A stretch of 64,000 nt of DNA from Candidatus Methylomirabilota bacterium (lineage in GTDB: Bacteria > Methylomirabilota > Methylomirabilia > Methylomirabilales > Methylomirabilaceae), in contig PQAM01000010.1 of the NCBI GenBank assembly GCA_003104975.1, positions 62,001 through 126,000 on the forward strand, read 5' to 3'. This document shows positions 16,614-26,108 of the stretch, piece by piece. A model generated the notes under the pieces. That model had not been told where the DNA came from. It did not search any database and was given only the letters and a program-made list of their open reading frames with translations. Both the position numbers and the translations under genes were made by a program. Within the stretch, counting starts at the first letter, position 1; the number at the start of each line of letters is the position of its first letter.

Positions 16614-17585
16614 ATGGCTACAGAACGATATACAGGCATTGTGCTGAGGCATGCACAGAATACGCTGGCCGAAGACGTTCGGCAGGGACTGACCGCCTCC
16701 CAAAAGTGGCTTCCATGCAAATACTTCTATGATCCTGAAGGCAGCGAGCTGTTTGAGCGGATCAGTGAGCTGCCGGAGTATTACCTGACGCGAACCGAGA
16801 CGGCTATTCTCCAGCGCTACGCCGCGACCATTATCGAGCGCTGCCCTTTGGACCTGGCATTGGTAGAACTTGGCAGCGGCAGCTCCACGAAGGTTCGATA
16901 TCTGATTGATGCCTGTCTGGCTCGCCAGCGAGAACTTACTTACTATGCTGTCGATATCTCACCGACCGGATTGGAGAACGGGACCCGCCAGCTCTTGTAT
17001 GACTACCCTCGCTTGCAGGTCCGGGGGGTTGTCGCCGAATTTGGAGACGGGTTGCGCTACCTGGTGAGCAGGGGCGGCGAACCTCGATTGGTGGTGTTTC
17101 TCGGCTCGACCATCGGTAACTTCACGGAAGACGAGATCGGCCGATTTTTTACGATGTTGCGTGATCAGCTTCGCCCAACGGACCGATTCCTGCTTGGTGT
17201 TGACCTGATCAAAGATCAAGCCGCCCTTGAAGCCGCCTATGATGATGCCCAAGGCGTTACCGCTCAGTTCAACCTCAACATTCTAGCGCGGCTGAACCGA
17301 GAGCTGTCCGCGAATTTCGAACCCTCGGCGTTTCGACATCAGGCGGTATGGAATAGTGAAAGGAGCCGGATCGAAATGCACCTGGTCAGCCTGCGTCCTC
17401 AGCGCGTACGGATCGCGGCGCTTGACCTCGATATCGAGTGTCGTCGGGGTGAGACTATCCACACGGAAAACTGTCACAAGTACTCTCTGGAGCATATGGA
17501 ATCGTTATTGACCGACCATGGATTTCGGGTACGTGGTTGCTTTACCGATCCTCAGGATCAATTTTGCCTCTTTTTGGTCTCCTGA
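16614..17585 (+). CDS. egtD: L-histidine N-alpha-methyltransferase (EgtD type)
   Basis: A 323-residue SAM-dependent enzyme that trimethylates histidine to hercynine, the first step of ergothioneine synthesis. The SAM site is ELGSGSSTK (85-93). Substrate-site residues known from mycobacterial EgtD are found: the YYLTRTE motif (57-62), Asn169 in LGSTIGNFTEDE, Tyr209 in YDDAQGVTAQFN and Glu285 in HTEN. The serine that usually follows (S284 in M. smegmatis) is Cys287 here. No egtB, egtC or egtE is in the window. The next two genes, 50 bases downstream, encode an EgtUV/OpuB-type importer, which supports a histidine-betaine role for the locus. Confidence 0.88.
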   Translation: MATERYTGIVLRHAQNTLAEDVRQGLTASQKWLPCKYFYDPEGSELFERISELPEYYLTRTETAILQRYAATIIERCPLDLALVELGSGSSTKVRYLIDACLARQRELTYYAVDISPTGLENGTRQLLYDYPRLQVRGVVAEFGDGLRYLVSRGGEPRLVVFLGSTIGNFTEDEIGRFFTMLRDQLRPTDRFLLGVDLIKDQAALEAAYDDAQGVTAQFNLNILARLNRELSANFEPSAFRHQAVWNSERSRIEMHLVSLRPQRVRIAALDLDIECRRGETIHTENCHKYSLEHMESLLTDHGFRVRGCFTDPQDQFCLFLVS

Positions 17586-17635
17586 TCATGTGATCATTCC
17601 GCCTGGGATGATCCGGATCGCCTTGTCCTTCAATC

Positions 17636-18412
17636 ATGTCACTCATGGATGAATCGGCTGCGATTGAGTTTGAGCGCGTACACTACCATACCCCTGGTGG
17701 TGCGGTCATTCTCGATGATGTCAGCTTTGTCATAGAGCGCGGTACGATACTCGTCCTTGTAGGCCGCAGCGGTGTCGGCAAGACGACCATCCTGCGGTTG
17801 ATTAATCATCTGCTTGTTCCGACCGCCGGTGAGGTCCGAGTCGAGGGGCGGGCGACCTGCGAGTGGGACCCGATCGCCTTGCGTCGCCGCATCGGCTATG
17901 TCCTGCAGGAGGTCGGCCTGTTTCCGCATATGACGATCGGCCGCAACGTCGGGATCGTCCCGCGCCTCAACGGGTGGCCGGAGCCCCGTATCGAGGCGCG
18001 TTGCCGGGAGTTGCTCGAGCTGGTCGGGCTGGATCCATCGACCTTTGAGGAACGATTCCCCCACCAGCTCTCAGGTGGGCAACGGCAACGCGTCGGATTC
18101 GCCAGGGCGCTGGCCGCCGATCCCCCCGTCATTCTGATGGATGAGCCGTTCGGCGCGCTCGATCCGCTGACGCGAGCCGAGTTGCACCGGGAATTCCGCC
18201 GTATTCAGGAACAGCTCCATAAGACCGTGGTCATGGTGTCGCACGATATGGGCGAGGCGTTTGCGCTCGCCACCCGGATTGGCGTCCTGGATCAGGGACG
18301 CCTCGTCGCCCTCGACACGCCGGAGATGGTTGCCCGTACGCGCGATCCAAGGATCCGGATGTTTCTGGACGCCATGCCGCCGGTACCGGCCATTGCCCGT
18401 GACGCTGATTAA
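17636..18412 (+). CDS. ABC transporter ATPase, osmoprotectant/ergothioneine type (EgtV/OpuBA-like)
   Basis: A 258-residue ATPase. Walker A is GRSGVGKTT, the Q-loop is YVLQEVGLFPHMT, the signature is HQLSGGQRQRVGFARAL, Walker B is VILMDEPFGALDP, and the switch is MVSHDMGEA. The sequence fits the quaternary-amine importers. It is shorter than OpuCA and lacks C-terminal CBS domains. The permease/binding-protein gene starts with a GTG 14 bases before its stop. It lies downstream of egtD on the same strand with no terminator visible. Confidence 0.87.
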   Translation: MSLMDESAAIEFERVHYHTPGGAVILDDVSFVIERGTILVLVGRSGVGKTTILRLINHLLVPTAGEVRVEGRATCEWDPIALRRRIGYVLQEVGLFPHMTIGRNVGIVPRLNGWPEPRIEARCRELLELVGLDPSTFEERFPHQLSGGQRQRVGFARALAADPPVILMDEPFGALDPLTRAELHREFRRIQEQLHKTVVMVSHDMGEAFALATRIGVLDQGRLVALDTPEMVARTRDPRIRMFLDAMPPVPAIARDAD

Positions 18413-19943
18413 CTTCTGGATTGCCCATGGCGCCGACATGCTGGGCGCCGTCGCTCAGCATCTGCTGCTGACGCTGGTCGCGACCGTCGCGGCCATCGTC
18501 ATCGGGGTACCGCTCGGGATCGTCGCAGCGCGCCGGCCCCGACTCGGCGCCGCACTGCTGGCCTTCGCCAACATCGCGCAGACAGTGCCCAGCCTCGCCA
18601 TGTTCGGGTTTCTGGTGGCGCTGCCGCTGATTGGGGGGGTCGGCGCCAGAAGCGCGCTGCTTGTGCTGATCCTCTACGCGCTCCTGCCGGTCATGCGCAA
18701 TACGGTTGCCGGGATTCAGGGGATCGACCGGGCTGCGCGGGATGCCGGTGTGGCGCTGGGGATGACGCCGCGACAGTTGCTGCTGCAGGTCGAGCTGCCG
18801 CTGGCGATGCCGACGATGGTGGCGGGGGTGCGGGTGGCGGCGGTCGTCGGTGTGGGGGCGGCCACGATTGCGGCCGCCATCGGAGCCGGAGGGCTCGGCG
18901 ACTATATCTTCCGAGGCCTCTCGATGACCGAGCCGACCCTGATTCTGGCGGGCGCCGTGCCGGCTGCCCTCCTGGCTCTGACGGTGGATGCGTCGCTCGG
19001 CCGGCTGGAGCGCGTCATGACGCCGGGAGCCGCACGAGCGGGGCGAGTGACGGCCCGCGTGCTGGCGGCTGCCGGCATCGCGCTGATGCTGATTCTCATG
19101 GGCAGCTTCGCGGTCTCAGGGCGCTGGGGTGTTCGGGTGATCATCGGCTCGAAGAATTTTTCGGAGCAGGTCATCCTCGGCGAACTGCTGGCCCAGACGA
19201 TCGAACGGACGACCGATCTCAGGGTCGAGCGCCGTCTCAATCTCGGCGGGACGTTCATCAGCGATCAGGCGCTTCGCTCGGGCGCCATCGACGCCTACGT
19301 CGAGTATACGGGAACGGCCCTCACCGCGATCTTTCATCAGCCGGTGCCGCGTGATCATGCGGACGTGCTGTCGCGTGTGACTGCCGCGTACGCGGCGACC
19401 GGTCGTACCGTCCTGCCGTCCCTTGGCTTCAATAACACCTTCGCGATCCTCATTCGAGGTGACAAGGCGCGCCGACTCAACCTCAAAACGATCAGCGATG
19501 CGGCGCCGCACGCGCCGAGATGGAAGGCCGCCTTCGGATACGAATTCCTGGAACGCGAGGACGGCTATAAAGGACTGGTGCGGACCTACGGACTGCGATT
19601 TGCCGAGACGCCGCATGTGATGGATCTGACATTAAGCTATCGGGCGCTCGCGGGCGGCTCCGTCGATCTGATCGCCGGCGAGGCGACCAATGGGTTGATC
19701 AAGGGACTCGATCTGTTCATGCTCGAGGATGATCGGCACTATTTCCCGCCCTATCACGCCATTCCTGTTATACGAACAGAGACATTGGCCGCCCACCCAC
19801 AGCTTCGAACGGCCATCGAGCGGCTTGCCGGACGGATCTCGGAGGAGGCGATGCGACAGATGAATTACGATGTGGATGTGAGCCACCGCGATGTCGCGGT
19901 CGTCGCGCGGGAGTTCCTCGATACACTTCTTCAAACGCCTTAG
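18399..19943 (+). CDS. Fused permease and substrate-binding protein of a betaine/ergothioneine ABC importer (EgtU/OpuB-like)
   Basis: A 514-residue fusion. Residues 1 to about 210 are the ABC permease (FWIAHGADMLGAVAQHLLLTLVATVAAIVIG..., EAA-like loop AARDAGVALGMTPRQLLLQVELPLAMPTMVAGVR). A single helix at about 225-243 (IALMLILMGSFAVSG) leads to a periplasmic OpuAC-type binding domain from about 246, with GSKNFSEQVILGELLAQ, AYVEYTGTAL and LGFNNTFAI. EgtU of the EgtUV ergothioneine importer has this same architecture; choline and glycine-betaine systems also use it. The open frame extends upstream, but the protein fits only from the GTG at 18399, which overlaps the ATPase gene. The adjacent egtD favours hercynine or ergothioneine as ligand. 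Confidence 0.85.
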   Translation: MTLINFWIAHGADMLGAVAQHLLLTLVATVAAIVIGVPLGIVAARRPRLGAALLAFANIAQTVPSLAMFGFLVALPLIGGVGARSALLVLILYALLPVMRNTVAGIQGIDRAARDAGVALGMTPRQLLLQVELPLAMPTMVAGVRVAAVVGVGAATIAAAIGAGGLGDYIFRGLSMTEPTLILAGAVPAALLALTVDASLGRLERVMTPGAARAGRVTARVLAAAGIALMLILMGSFAVSGRWGVRVIIGSKNFSEQVILGELLAQTIERTTDLRVERRLNLGGTFISDQALRSGAIDAYVEYTGTALTAIFHQPVPRDHADVLSRVTAAYAATGRTVLPSLGFNNTFAILIRGDKARRLNLKTISDAAPHAPRWKAAFGYEFLEREDGYKGLVRTYGLRFAETPHVMDLTLSYRALAGGSVDLIAGEATNGLIKGLDLFMLEDDRHYFPPYHAIPVIRTETLAAHPQLRTAIERLAGRISEEAMRQMNYDVDVSHRDVAVVAREFLDTLLQTP

Positions 19944-20090
19944 ATGAGCAGTCTGCCGGGTAAGGCGGTTGTCTTGCCGGAGGTTGACCTTCGTTCATTC
20001 CTGCAGTCTGATGATGTGGTCCGGGTGATCGTTGACCTGATCACCGGCAGACGCCGCGTGGAAAACGGCTCTGCCGTGAATATTGACTAA
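19944..20090 (+). CDS. Possible 48-residue small protein directly after the importer
   Basis: An ATG immediately follows the TAG of the importer gene and opens a 48-codon frame ending at TAA 20088-20090. The predicted peptide begins MSSLPGKAVVLPEVDL and contains DDVVRVIVDLITGRRRVENG. It has no signal peptide or known motif. Zero spacing could allow reinitiation. It could equally be chance, as no binding site of its own is evident. Confidence 0.3.
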   Translation: MSSLPGKAVVLPEVDLRSFLQSDDVVRVIVDLITGRRRVENGSAVNID

Positions 20091-20198
20091 GGCGGCTCCG
20101 AATGTGGCGGGTCAGGTCTGATGTTCCGTCAATCGCCCCGTCAGCCGTCAGACACGCGAGGTCTCGTGAAGAATATCCGTCCGTTACTGCGGTACCGT

Positions 20199-22466
20199 TT
20201 ATCGAGCGCCGGATTTCGAGGTCAATTGACGGAGTGGGGACCTTAGAGCCAGATCGGTTGCCCCTCTGCCGATACGCCTGCGAGATGCCGATGGAATTGA
20301 AGCCGCGGCGAGATTATTCCCCTCGTCCGACTCGATCACAAGGTTGCTTGAGTCGATGACGGCCAACAGATATTGTCCTTCACCGGGCGACGGGAGCATA
20401 ATCCGACCACTCAGACTTGTCCCCCTTCCCGGCGCCAGGCTCCGGGACCGCACGGTTTGCGTTGTGAGAAGGCGATCTGTACCATCAAGCCCACTATCGG
20501 CCGAAAGATAGAAGGCGACCCTGAAACGTCCGACAGCCGTCTGATTCCCGAGATTCTGAACTGTGAGACCGAAATTGACCCGTTCTTGCCCCTTGGAGAT
20601 CGTGGTTGATAGCGACGTAAATTGACCGGTCAGATCAGGCCCACTGGTAAAAATTGCCGTACAGGTAAGATCTCGGGTCATTGTGACGTGTCCGTCAGTA
20701 CAGTCCGCTTCTCCGCCCCATCCGGCGAAGAGCCACCCGGTATCCGCAACTGCGGTCAGGTTCACAACGGTCCCACTCTCGTAGTGTTCTTCGCAGTCAG
20801 GCCCGCAGTCGATTCCCGGCAGATCGGTCCTTACAGTGCCATTTCCGCTTTTCGTTACCGAAAGCGTGTGCTGCAGATTTGACCCGCCGTAGTTGATGGC
20901 CACAAGAAAGCCGCTGGTAGTGGTCGATAGCACCGACACCGTGATCCCGTTCGCCGTATCGGCGAAGGTATCGCCGGGCAACCACATCGCCCCGGCATCA
21001 TTCGGATTGCCGTTGTTGTCGGTGTCAACGACCTGCGCATCCCGGTCCCACCTGGTTGTATCGACAAAATGGATCACGACGGCGCTATCCGGGAGCGGGC
21101 CGTCATACCCGACCTTCTGTCGCGCCTCGACAGTGTAGAACTGTGTCGCTGAGCCTCCGAGCGGAATCTTGGCCATCAGGTATCCCGTAGTCGAGGGTTG
21201 ACCCAGTCGCTCAAGTTCAATGGTCGTATTGGAGCCGGGAAGGGCTACGTATCGCCGAACAGAGGGGACCCATCCTAAGAAGTCCTTATGATACGCGATG
21301 GTATGGACCCCGATACATCCGTATTCGGGGTGCTCCGGCCAGCAGTTATCCCATACGTCACTCATCACATCCCAACGGGAGTCGTAGGTTGCGCTGTATG
21401 GCCCGGAGGAGTGCGGTAGCCCGAACCCGTGGCCCATCTCGTGGCCGATCACACCATGGTTCTCGTACCCCCATGGCGGGAGCCAGGTGACATTGTAGCT
21501 CTTCGTTTGCCCGTCCAATGTGAGGGTCAGGCTTCCACCCCAGGCGCAGCAGTCCAGATTCTGGTTGAAGACAAGATTAACCCCAATGAGATCGGGGAAG
21601 TAGAGGTCGTCGTTGGCGACCGTGGTGCAATCTCGAGCCGCCCTCCCGTGATCTAATTCGACCGATCCATTGCCGTCTCTGTCATAGATGTAGTAGGACC
21701 GCGGTTGTGGGAGGTTATACCAGCCGACGACCAGGCTACCGCCCAGGTTAATCTGGCCGTACGACAGTTCCTGCCAGTAGTGCTCCATTCCCGGATAGGT
21801 CCCTCCCAGCATCAGCGTTTCGAACCACGTCTTGGGATGGGGAGTGATTCCAGTGGAATCGGCGAAACGACAAAGGATGGTTGCCCACCGTTGCGACCCG
21901 CTGACAGCCGCCTCTTCCAGAACGGCCGATTCATCCGCTTGAGTTGAAAATTTCGACAGCCGCCGAATCGCCCCGACTCGGAATCCGGGTTGCCCGCCCT
22001 CTCGGGAGGGATCCGATGTCGCAAACAGACGCTGCCAGGTACCCTCAAGTACTACCGGTCGGCGGTTAAGAGCCAAAAGCCCCCCTGAGAGCCGTTGAGT
22101 TGTTTCATCCATCGCAAGATCGGTCCATTCACCGTTATGATCAACCAATCCGTAGCGCACCTGCGTCGCAGATGATTCCGGTTCATTTACCTGAGGCGGG
22201 CGGTCGCCCCAGATAGTATGGAACCAACCCGACAGTGACGAAATTTGTCCATCAAGCGGCTGAGAAGCAGCCGTTTGTGTCAGTCCACCCAACAATATAA
22301 ACGATAGCAGGGCTACGATCCATCCCTTTCCCGCTGCCCCTTGCACAGCCTGGGGTCCGATGCGACGACGAGGGTAGAGACGTGTTTGTGCCTCAGTCAG
22401 CCTGGACCGCGGCACCTGGAACCTGGACATCAGACTACAATAAGCATTGCCCGGTGTGTCTCTCAT
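20199..22466 (-). CDS. Secreted M6-type metalloprotease with InlB-like and CARDB domains
   Basis: A 755-residue secreted protein. A signal helix lies at about 48-65 after an unusually long N-terminal region. Residues about 70-165 form a beta domain (SGWFHTIWG..., YGLVDHNGEW) also found in the partner upstream. The peptidase domain has the zinc motif HEMGHGFGLPH near residue 350, together with WDVMSD. A beta-sandwich follows, then a cysteine-containing repeat (CGPDCEEHYESGTVVNLTAVADTG, WGGEADC) of the divergent InlB/Flg_new type. The C-terminal CARDB domain ends DSSNLVIESDEGNNL. Family M6 includes immune inhibitor A. The ATG overlaps the upstream gene's stop (TAATG). The substrate is unknown; it is probably extracellular. 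Confidence 0.82.
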   Translation of the reverse strand: MRDTPGNAYCSLMSRFQVPRSRLTEAQTRLYPRRRIGPQAVQGAAGKGWIVALLSFILLGGLTQTAASQPLDGQISSLSGWFHTIWGDRPPQVNEPESSATQVRYGLVDHNGEWTDLAMDETTQRLSGGLLALNRRPVVLEGTWQRLFATSDPSREGGQPGFRVGAIRRLSKFSTQADESAVLEEAAVSGSQRWATILCRFADSTGITPHPKTWFETLMLGGTYPGMEHYWQELSYGQINLGGSLVVGWYNLPQPRSYYIYDRDGNGSVELDHGRAARDCTTVANDDLYFPDLIGVNLVFNQNLDCCAWGGSLTLTLDGQTKSYNVTWLPPWGYENHGVIGHEMGHGFGLPHSSGPYSATYDSRWDVMSDVWDNCWPEHPEYGCIGVHTIAYHKDFLGWVPSVRRYVALPGSNTTIELERLGQPSTTGYLMAKIPLGGSATQFYTVEARQKVGYDGPLPDSAVVIHFVDTTRWDRDAQVVDTDNNGNPNDAGAMWLPGDTFADTANGITVSVLSTTTSGFLVAINYGGSNLQHTLSVTKSGNGTVRTDLPGIDCGPDCEEHYESGTVVNLTAVADTGWLFAGWGGEADCTDGHVTMTRDLTCTAIFTSGPDLTGQFTSLSTTISKGQERVNFGLTVQNLGNQTAVGRFRVAFYLSADSGLDGTDRLLTTQTVRSRSLAPGRGTSLSGRIMLPSPGEGQYLLAVIDSSNLVIESDEGNNLAAASIPSASRRRIGRGATDLALRSPLRQLTSKSGAR

Positions 22467-22951
22467 TATTCGCCCCTTTTGTCCTCCGGGTTGATCGTAA
22501 TGACTTGAATTACTTCAGGTCTTGTCTCCAACGGGAAGCCTGAGACGCGGACGCGCTTCCGATCCAGAAAACGCGGTCCACCGGTATTACGCAACACCTG
22601 CTCGTCGATGAGAAGCTCTATCCACTCTCCATCGTCGTCCACCAGTGTATAGCGCGGCTCACCGTTCCAAATAATGTGGAACCATCCCGAGATGTTTAAC
22701 GGCGCATCCGGATACGATAAGGTTTCAGCAAGTAACGAGCCAGCCATTGCGGACGGCGATGATCCGATACGGACACCGATCCGTTTTGGAAACGGAACTG
22801 CCCGCGTGGCCGTATCTGCAGCACTTCCTGCTATGGCGATTCGGCAGGACAGCAATACGATGGCAAGCATCACCCCCGCTATGCGGTTCGGAAATCGCTT
22901 GCGCCATCCGGATAACCTCCAGCAAGCAAACCGATCCTGGGCGTTGATCAT
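22466..22951 (-). CDS. Exported partner protein sharing the N-terminal domain of the M6 protease
   Basis: A 161-residue exported protein. A basic n-region and a hydrophobic segment (GVMLAIVLLSCRIAIAG) are followed by a domain SGWFHIIWNGEPRYTLVDDDGEWIELLIDEQVL... that parallels residues about 80-160 of the protease encoded just downstream. The stop TAA overlaps the protease ATG by one base, so their translation is coupled. Start choice: the ATG at 22951 has GGGAGA before it and puts the signal near the N-terminus; the frame extends to 23230 but that sequence has no protein-like features. It may be a chaperone, inhibitor or anchor for the protease (inference). Confidence 0.65.
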   Translation of the reverse strand: MINAQDRFACWRLSGWRKRFPNRIAGVMLAIVLLSCRIAIAGSAADTATRAVPFPKRIGVRIGSSPSAMAGSLLAETLSYPDAPLNISGWFHIIWNGEPRYTLVDDDGEWIELLIDEQVLRNTGGPRFLDRKRVRVSGFPLETRPEVIQVITINPEDKRGE

Positions 22952-23376
22952 GATAGATCTCCCGGCATCGATATCACATCTTATGCTGCGATTGACAGCG
23001 AAAAGTACCATACAGCATATTAGTGTACATGACAATAAAATACGACTATGTGGATGAATGAATATCTGGCTCATAACGGCGAACATCGGGATATTTTGTG
23101 GTTCCACATTGACGATAGTGGGGAGCCGATATACGGCACGTTCGCCGATCTCCCTTTTGCGTGCCGAACGCTGTGGCTGAACGCTATGGCTTGACACCCC
23201 CCGGCGTTCGTGGTAGCGTGCGCCTGTCAAGAGCCGGAAGTTCTTCGTACGTCCTCTCTCTGCACGGGTCAGACATAATCATCTGTTCGTAACACTTGCG
23301 GGGGCGGGGCCTGTTGCGCCTGTTCATAAGAGAGGCCGACAGGCGGGAAGAGATTTGGGTGAAGGAGATATTGAGA
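22952..23376. other. Divergent intergenic region between the protease pair and icd
   Basis: About 425 bases with no convincing gene. It is locally AT-richer around 22980-23100. On the + strand TTGACA (23191-23196) with TAGCGT 17 bases later (23214-23219) is a possible promoter for icd, with a leader of about 150 bases. No riboswitch or terminator was recognised. Confidence 0.4.
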
Positions 23377-24786
23377 ATGGAGCGGCGTGAAGGGCTGGAG
23401 CAAGCGGGCTGCGCGATCACCGTGCAAGACGGTCGGTTGGTCGTCCCGGATCATCCGATCATCCCCTTTATTGAAGGTGACGGGACCGGGCGGGATATCT
23501 GGCGCGCCTCGGTCCGCGTATTCGATGCGGCGGTGAAGCGCGCCTATGGCGGGCAGCGCCGCATCGCCTGGTTGGAGGTCTACGCGGGCGAGAAGGCATT
23601 CAACACCCTCAAGACCTGGCTGCCGGATGAGACGATTCAGGCCTTCCGTATCTATGTAGTCGGAATCAAGGGACCGCTCACGACGCCGATCGGCGGCGGG
23701 ATCCGCAGCCTGAACGTGGCGCTCCGTCAGCTTCTGGACCTGTACGTCTGCCTGAGACCGGTCCGGTACATCCGGGGTGTTCCCAGCCCCGTCAAGCGCC
23801 CCGAGCAGGTCGATACGGTGATCTTCCGAGAGAACACCGAAGATATCTACGCCGGGATCGAGTGGGAGGCGCGATCGCCCGAGGTCGATAAGGTCATCCG
23901 CTTCCTGCAGGATGAGATGGGGGTCAAGAAGATCCGTTTCCCCGAGAGCTCGGCCATCGGGATCAAACCGGTCAGTCGGGAAGGGAGCGAGCGGTTGATC
24001 GAGGCGGCCATTCAGTACGCCCTCCGGCATAAGCGCAGGTCTGTGACGCTGGTCCACAAAGGGAACATCATGAAGTTCACGGAGGGCGCGTTTCGGGACT
24101 GGGGTTACGCACTGGCGGCCGGCAAGTACCGCCACGAGACGGTCAGCCTGCGGGAGAGCTGGATCCTCGAGAACAGGGAAAAGACGCCGAGCCTGACGGT
24201 TGAGGAAAATGCATTGGCCGTCGATCCGGGCTACAAGGATATGACGCCTGACCGGCAGACCAAGGTTCGTCAGGAGGTTGAGACGGCCCTTGCGCTGTGG
24301 CCCACGCACGGGGACGGGCAGTGGAGACGCAAGCTGTTGATCAAGGATACGATTGCGGACATCACGCTGCAGCAGACCCTGACCCGGGCCGATGAGTTCG
24401 ACGTGATTGCAACGCTCAACCTGAACGGTGACTACCTGTCGGACGCCCTTGCCGCCCAGATCGGCGGAATCGGGATTGCGCCGGGCGGGAATATCAACTA
24501 TCAGACCGGTCATGCCATCTTTGAGGCGACCCACGGGACGGCGCCGAAATACGCCGACATGGATCGGGTCAATCCGGGCTCGGTGATCCTCTCAGGTGAG
24601 ATGATGCTGCGACACCTCGGCTGGAATGAGGCGGCGGATCTGGTGATCCGTGGGCTGGAGGAGACGATTGCCCGGAGGCAGGTCACCTACGACTTTGCCA
24701 GGCTGCTACGTGCCGAGGGCGCCACGGACGTCACGGAGCTGAAGTGCTCCGAATTTGCCTCGGCCGTCATTGAGAACATGGGCTAG
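23377..24786 (+). CDS. icd: Isocitrate dehydrogenase (NADP+)
   Basis: A 469-residue TCA-cycle enzyme that converts isocitrate to 2-oxoglutarate and CO2. The substrate loop [26 protein letters not shown] contains the serine that is phosphorylated in E. coli. [14 protein letters not shown] and [15 protein letters not shown] are typical. The cofactor segment [19 protein letters not shown] has the Lys-Tyr pair, and TYDFARLL has Tyr and Arg, which together indicate NADP. It is slightly longer than the E. coli enzyme, with an extra segment near 215-260. The ATG at 23377 follows AAGGAG; an in-frame GTG at 23359 is possible. mdh begins 21 bases after the stop. Confidence 0.92.
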   Translation: MERREGLEQAGCAITVQDGRLVVPDHPIIPFIEGDGTGRDIWRASVRVFDAAVKRAYGGQRRIAWLEVYAGEKAFNTLKTWLPDETIQAFRIYVVGIKGPLTTPIGGGIRSLNVALRQLLDLYVCLRPVRYIRGVPSPVKRPEQVDTVIFRENTEDIYAGIEWEARSPEVDKVIRFLQDEMGVKKIRFPESSAIGIKPVSREGSERLIEAAIQYALRHKRRSVTLVHKGNIMKFTEGAFRDWGYALAAGKYRHETVSLRESWILENREKTPSLTVEENALAVDPGYKDMTPDRQTKVRQEVETALALWPTHGDGQWRRKLLIKDTIADITLQQTLTRADEFDVIATLNLNGDYLSDALAAQIGGIGIAPGGNINYQTGHAIFEATHGTAPKYADMDRVNPGSVILSGEMMLRHLGWNEAADLVIRGLEETIARRQVTYDFARLLRAEGATDVTELKCSEFASAVIENMG

Positions 24787-24806
24787 ACGGGTCGGGATGT
24801 GAACGC

Positions 24807-25748
24807 ATGGTAAGATCGATGCGGCCAAAGGTCACCGTTGTCGGCGGCGCGGGGAATGTCGGCGCCACCGTCGGCCAATATCTCATTGCGAAAGGGTTGG
24901 CCGATGTCGTGTTGATCGATATCCTGGAGGGTGCCCAACATGGGCGGGCGCTGGACCTGCTTCAGACGGGTCCGTTGCTGGGATCCGACAGCCGGATCGT
25001 CGGGACAAAGGATTACCGGGACACGGCAGACTCCGACATCGTGGTGGTAACGGCCGGGATCCCGAGAAAGCCGGGGATGAGTCGGGATGACCTGCTCCAC
25101 ACGAACGCCCGGATCGTCGGCGAGGTGATCGGGCAGATCGCCGTCCATTCGCCGAGCTGTATCCTGATCATCGTCAGCAACCCGCTTGATGCGATGACCC
25201 AACTGGCGCTCAAGCGAAGCGGCTTTGCCAGGGAGCGGGTGATCGGCATGGCGGGCGTCCTGGATGCGGCGCGATTTCGAACCTTTATTGCGCAAGAGCT
25301 GCAGGTGTCGGTGGAGAATGTTCACGCTTGCGTGCTCGGCGGCCACGGCGATACGATGGTTCCGTTGCCGCGGTATTCTACGGTAGCCGGCATCCCCATC
25401 ACCGAGTTGCTGACCCCGGAGCGGGTGGAGGCGTTGGTGAAGCGAACCGCCGGGGGCGGAGGCGAGATCCTCGCGCTACTTGGAACGGGAAGCGCCTACT
25501 ACGCGCCAGGCGCCTCCGTCGCAGAGATGGTGGAGGCGATACTGAAGGATAAGAAGAAGATCCTGCCGTGCTGTGTCTATCTGGACGAGGAATACGGGAT
25601 ACACGGGTTGTGCGTCGGTGTCCCGGTGAAGTTGGGCGCGGCCGGTGTTGAGCAGATCGTAGAAATCCCACTGACGCCTGATGAGACGGCCGCCTTGAAC
25701 CGATCGGCTGCCGCCGTCAAAGAGCTGGTCGACATCCTGAAGCTCTGA
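24807..25748 (+). CDS. mdh: Malate dehydrogenase (LDH-like type)
   Basis: A 313-residue NAD-dependent dehydrogenase that interconverts malate and oxaloacetate. The Rossmann motif is [15 protein letters not shown]. The substrate loop [21 protein letters not shown] carries the arginines that favour dicarboxylic substrates, and [11 protein letters not shown] and the active-site His in [16 protein letters not shown] are present. It is of the tetrameric LDH-like MDH group found in many non-proteobacteria. It is cotranscribed with icd, and a lipoprotein gene follows after 45 bases. Confidence 0.93.
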   Translation: MVRSMRPKVTVVGGAGNVGATVGQYLIAKGLADVVLIDILEGAQHGRALDLLQTGPLLGSDSRIVGTKDYRDTADSDIVVVTAGIPRKPGMSRDDLLHTNARIVGEVIGQIAVHSPSCILIIVSNPLDAMTQLALKRSGFARERVIGMAGVLDAARFRTFIAQELQVSVENVHACVLGGHGDTMVPLPRYSTVAGIPITELLTPERVEALVKRTAGGGGEILALLGTGSAYYAPGASVAEMVEAILKDKKKILPCCVYLDEEYGIHGLCVGVPVKLGAAGVEQIVEIPLTPDETAALNRSAAAVKELVDILKL

Positions 25749-25793
25749 ATTGTAGACGCCCACTGCAAACGCTTAACAGAAGGAGGACACATC

Positions 25794-26066
25794 GTGAAGC
25801 ATCTGAGAAGCAAATATCTGGGTTCCTTGGTGCTGGCCGTGGGGTTGTTGGTCGCCGGCTGCGGTCAGGAGATGAAGAAGGAAAATGAGCAATTGAAAAC
25901 GCAGGTAGCCAACCTGCAAAAGGAAAACACCGATCTTAAGGCTGAGACGGTGACGCTGAAGGGTGAGAATGAGGCTATGAAGAGTGAACTGGAGGAGATA
26001 AAGGCCAAGATGGAGCAGATGGAACAGCAGATGAAGGCCAAGGGCCGACCCGCAAAGAAGAAATAG
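25794..26066 (+). CDS. Small coiled-coil lipoprotein
   Basis: A 90-residue lipoprotein. The signal peptide ends in the lipobox LLVAGC (Cys 23). The mature part is one continuous heptad-repeat coiled coil (KKENEQLKTQVANLQKENTDLKAE...) and ends in a basic KAKGRPAKKK. The GTG start follows AGGAGGACAC. It may be an Lpp-like structural lipoprotein or a scaffold. Its place between mdh and the SDH genes is unexpected; a physical link to the SDH complex would be pure inference. Confidence 0.75.
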   Translation: MKHLRSKYLGSLVLAVGLLVAGCGQEMKKENEQLKTQVANLQKENTDLKAETVTLKGENEAMKSELEEIKAKMEQMEQQMKAKGRPAKKK

Positions 26067-26108
26067 TCGGTCCGGTCGACCATCCAACCGTTGGTTCCTG
26101 ACAAACGC

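Noticed and set aside
22952-23230. N-terminal extension of the small exported protein to 23230
   Set aside because: The extra 93 residues lack protein character and would bury the signal peptide; ATG 22951 has a binding site.
23269-24534. A 421-codon open frame antisense to icd
   Set aside because: It mirrors a confirmed gene in high-GC DNA, has no recognisable domain and no binding site; its composition is that of a shadow frame.
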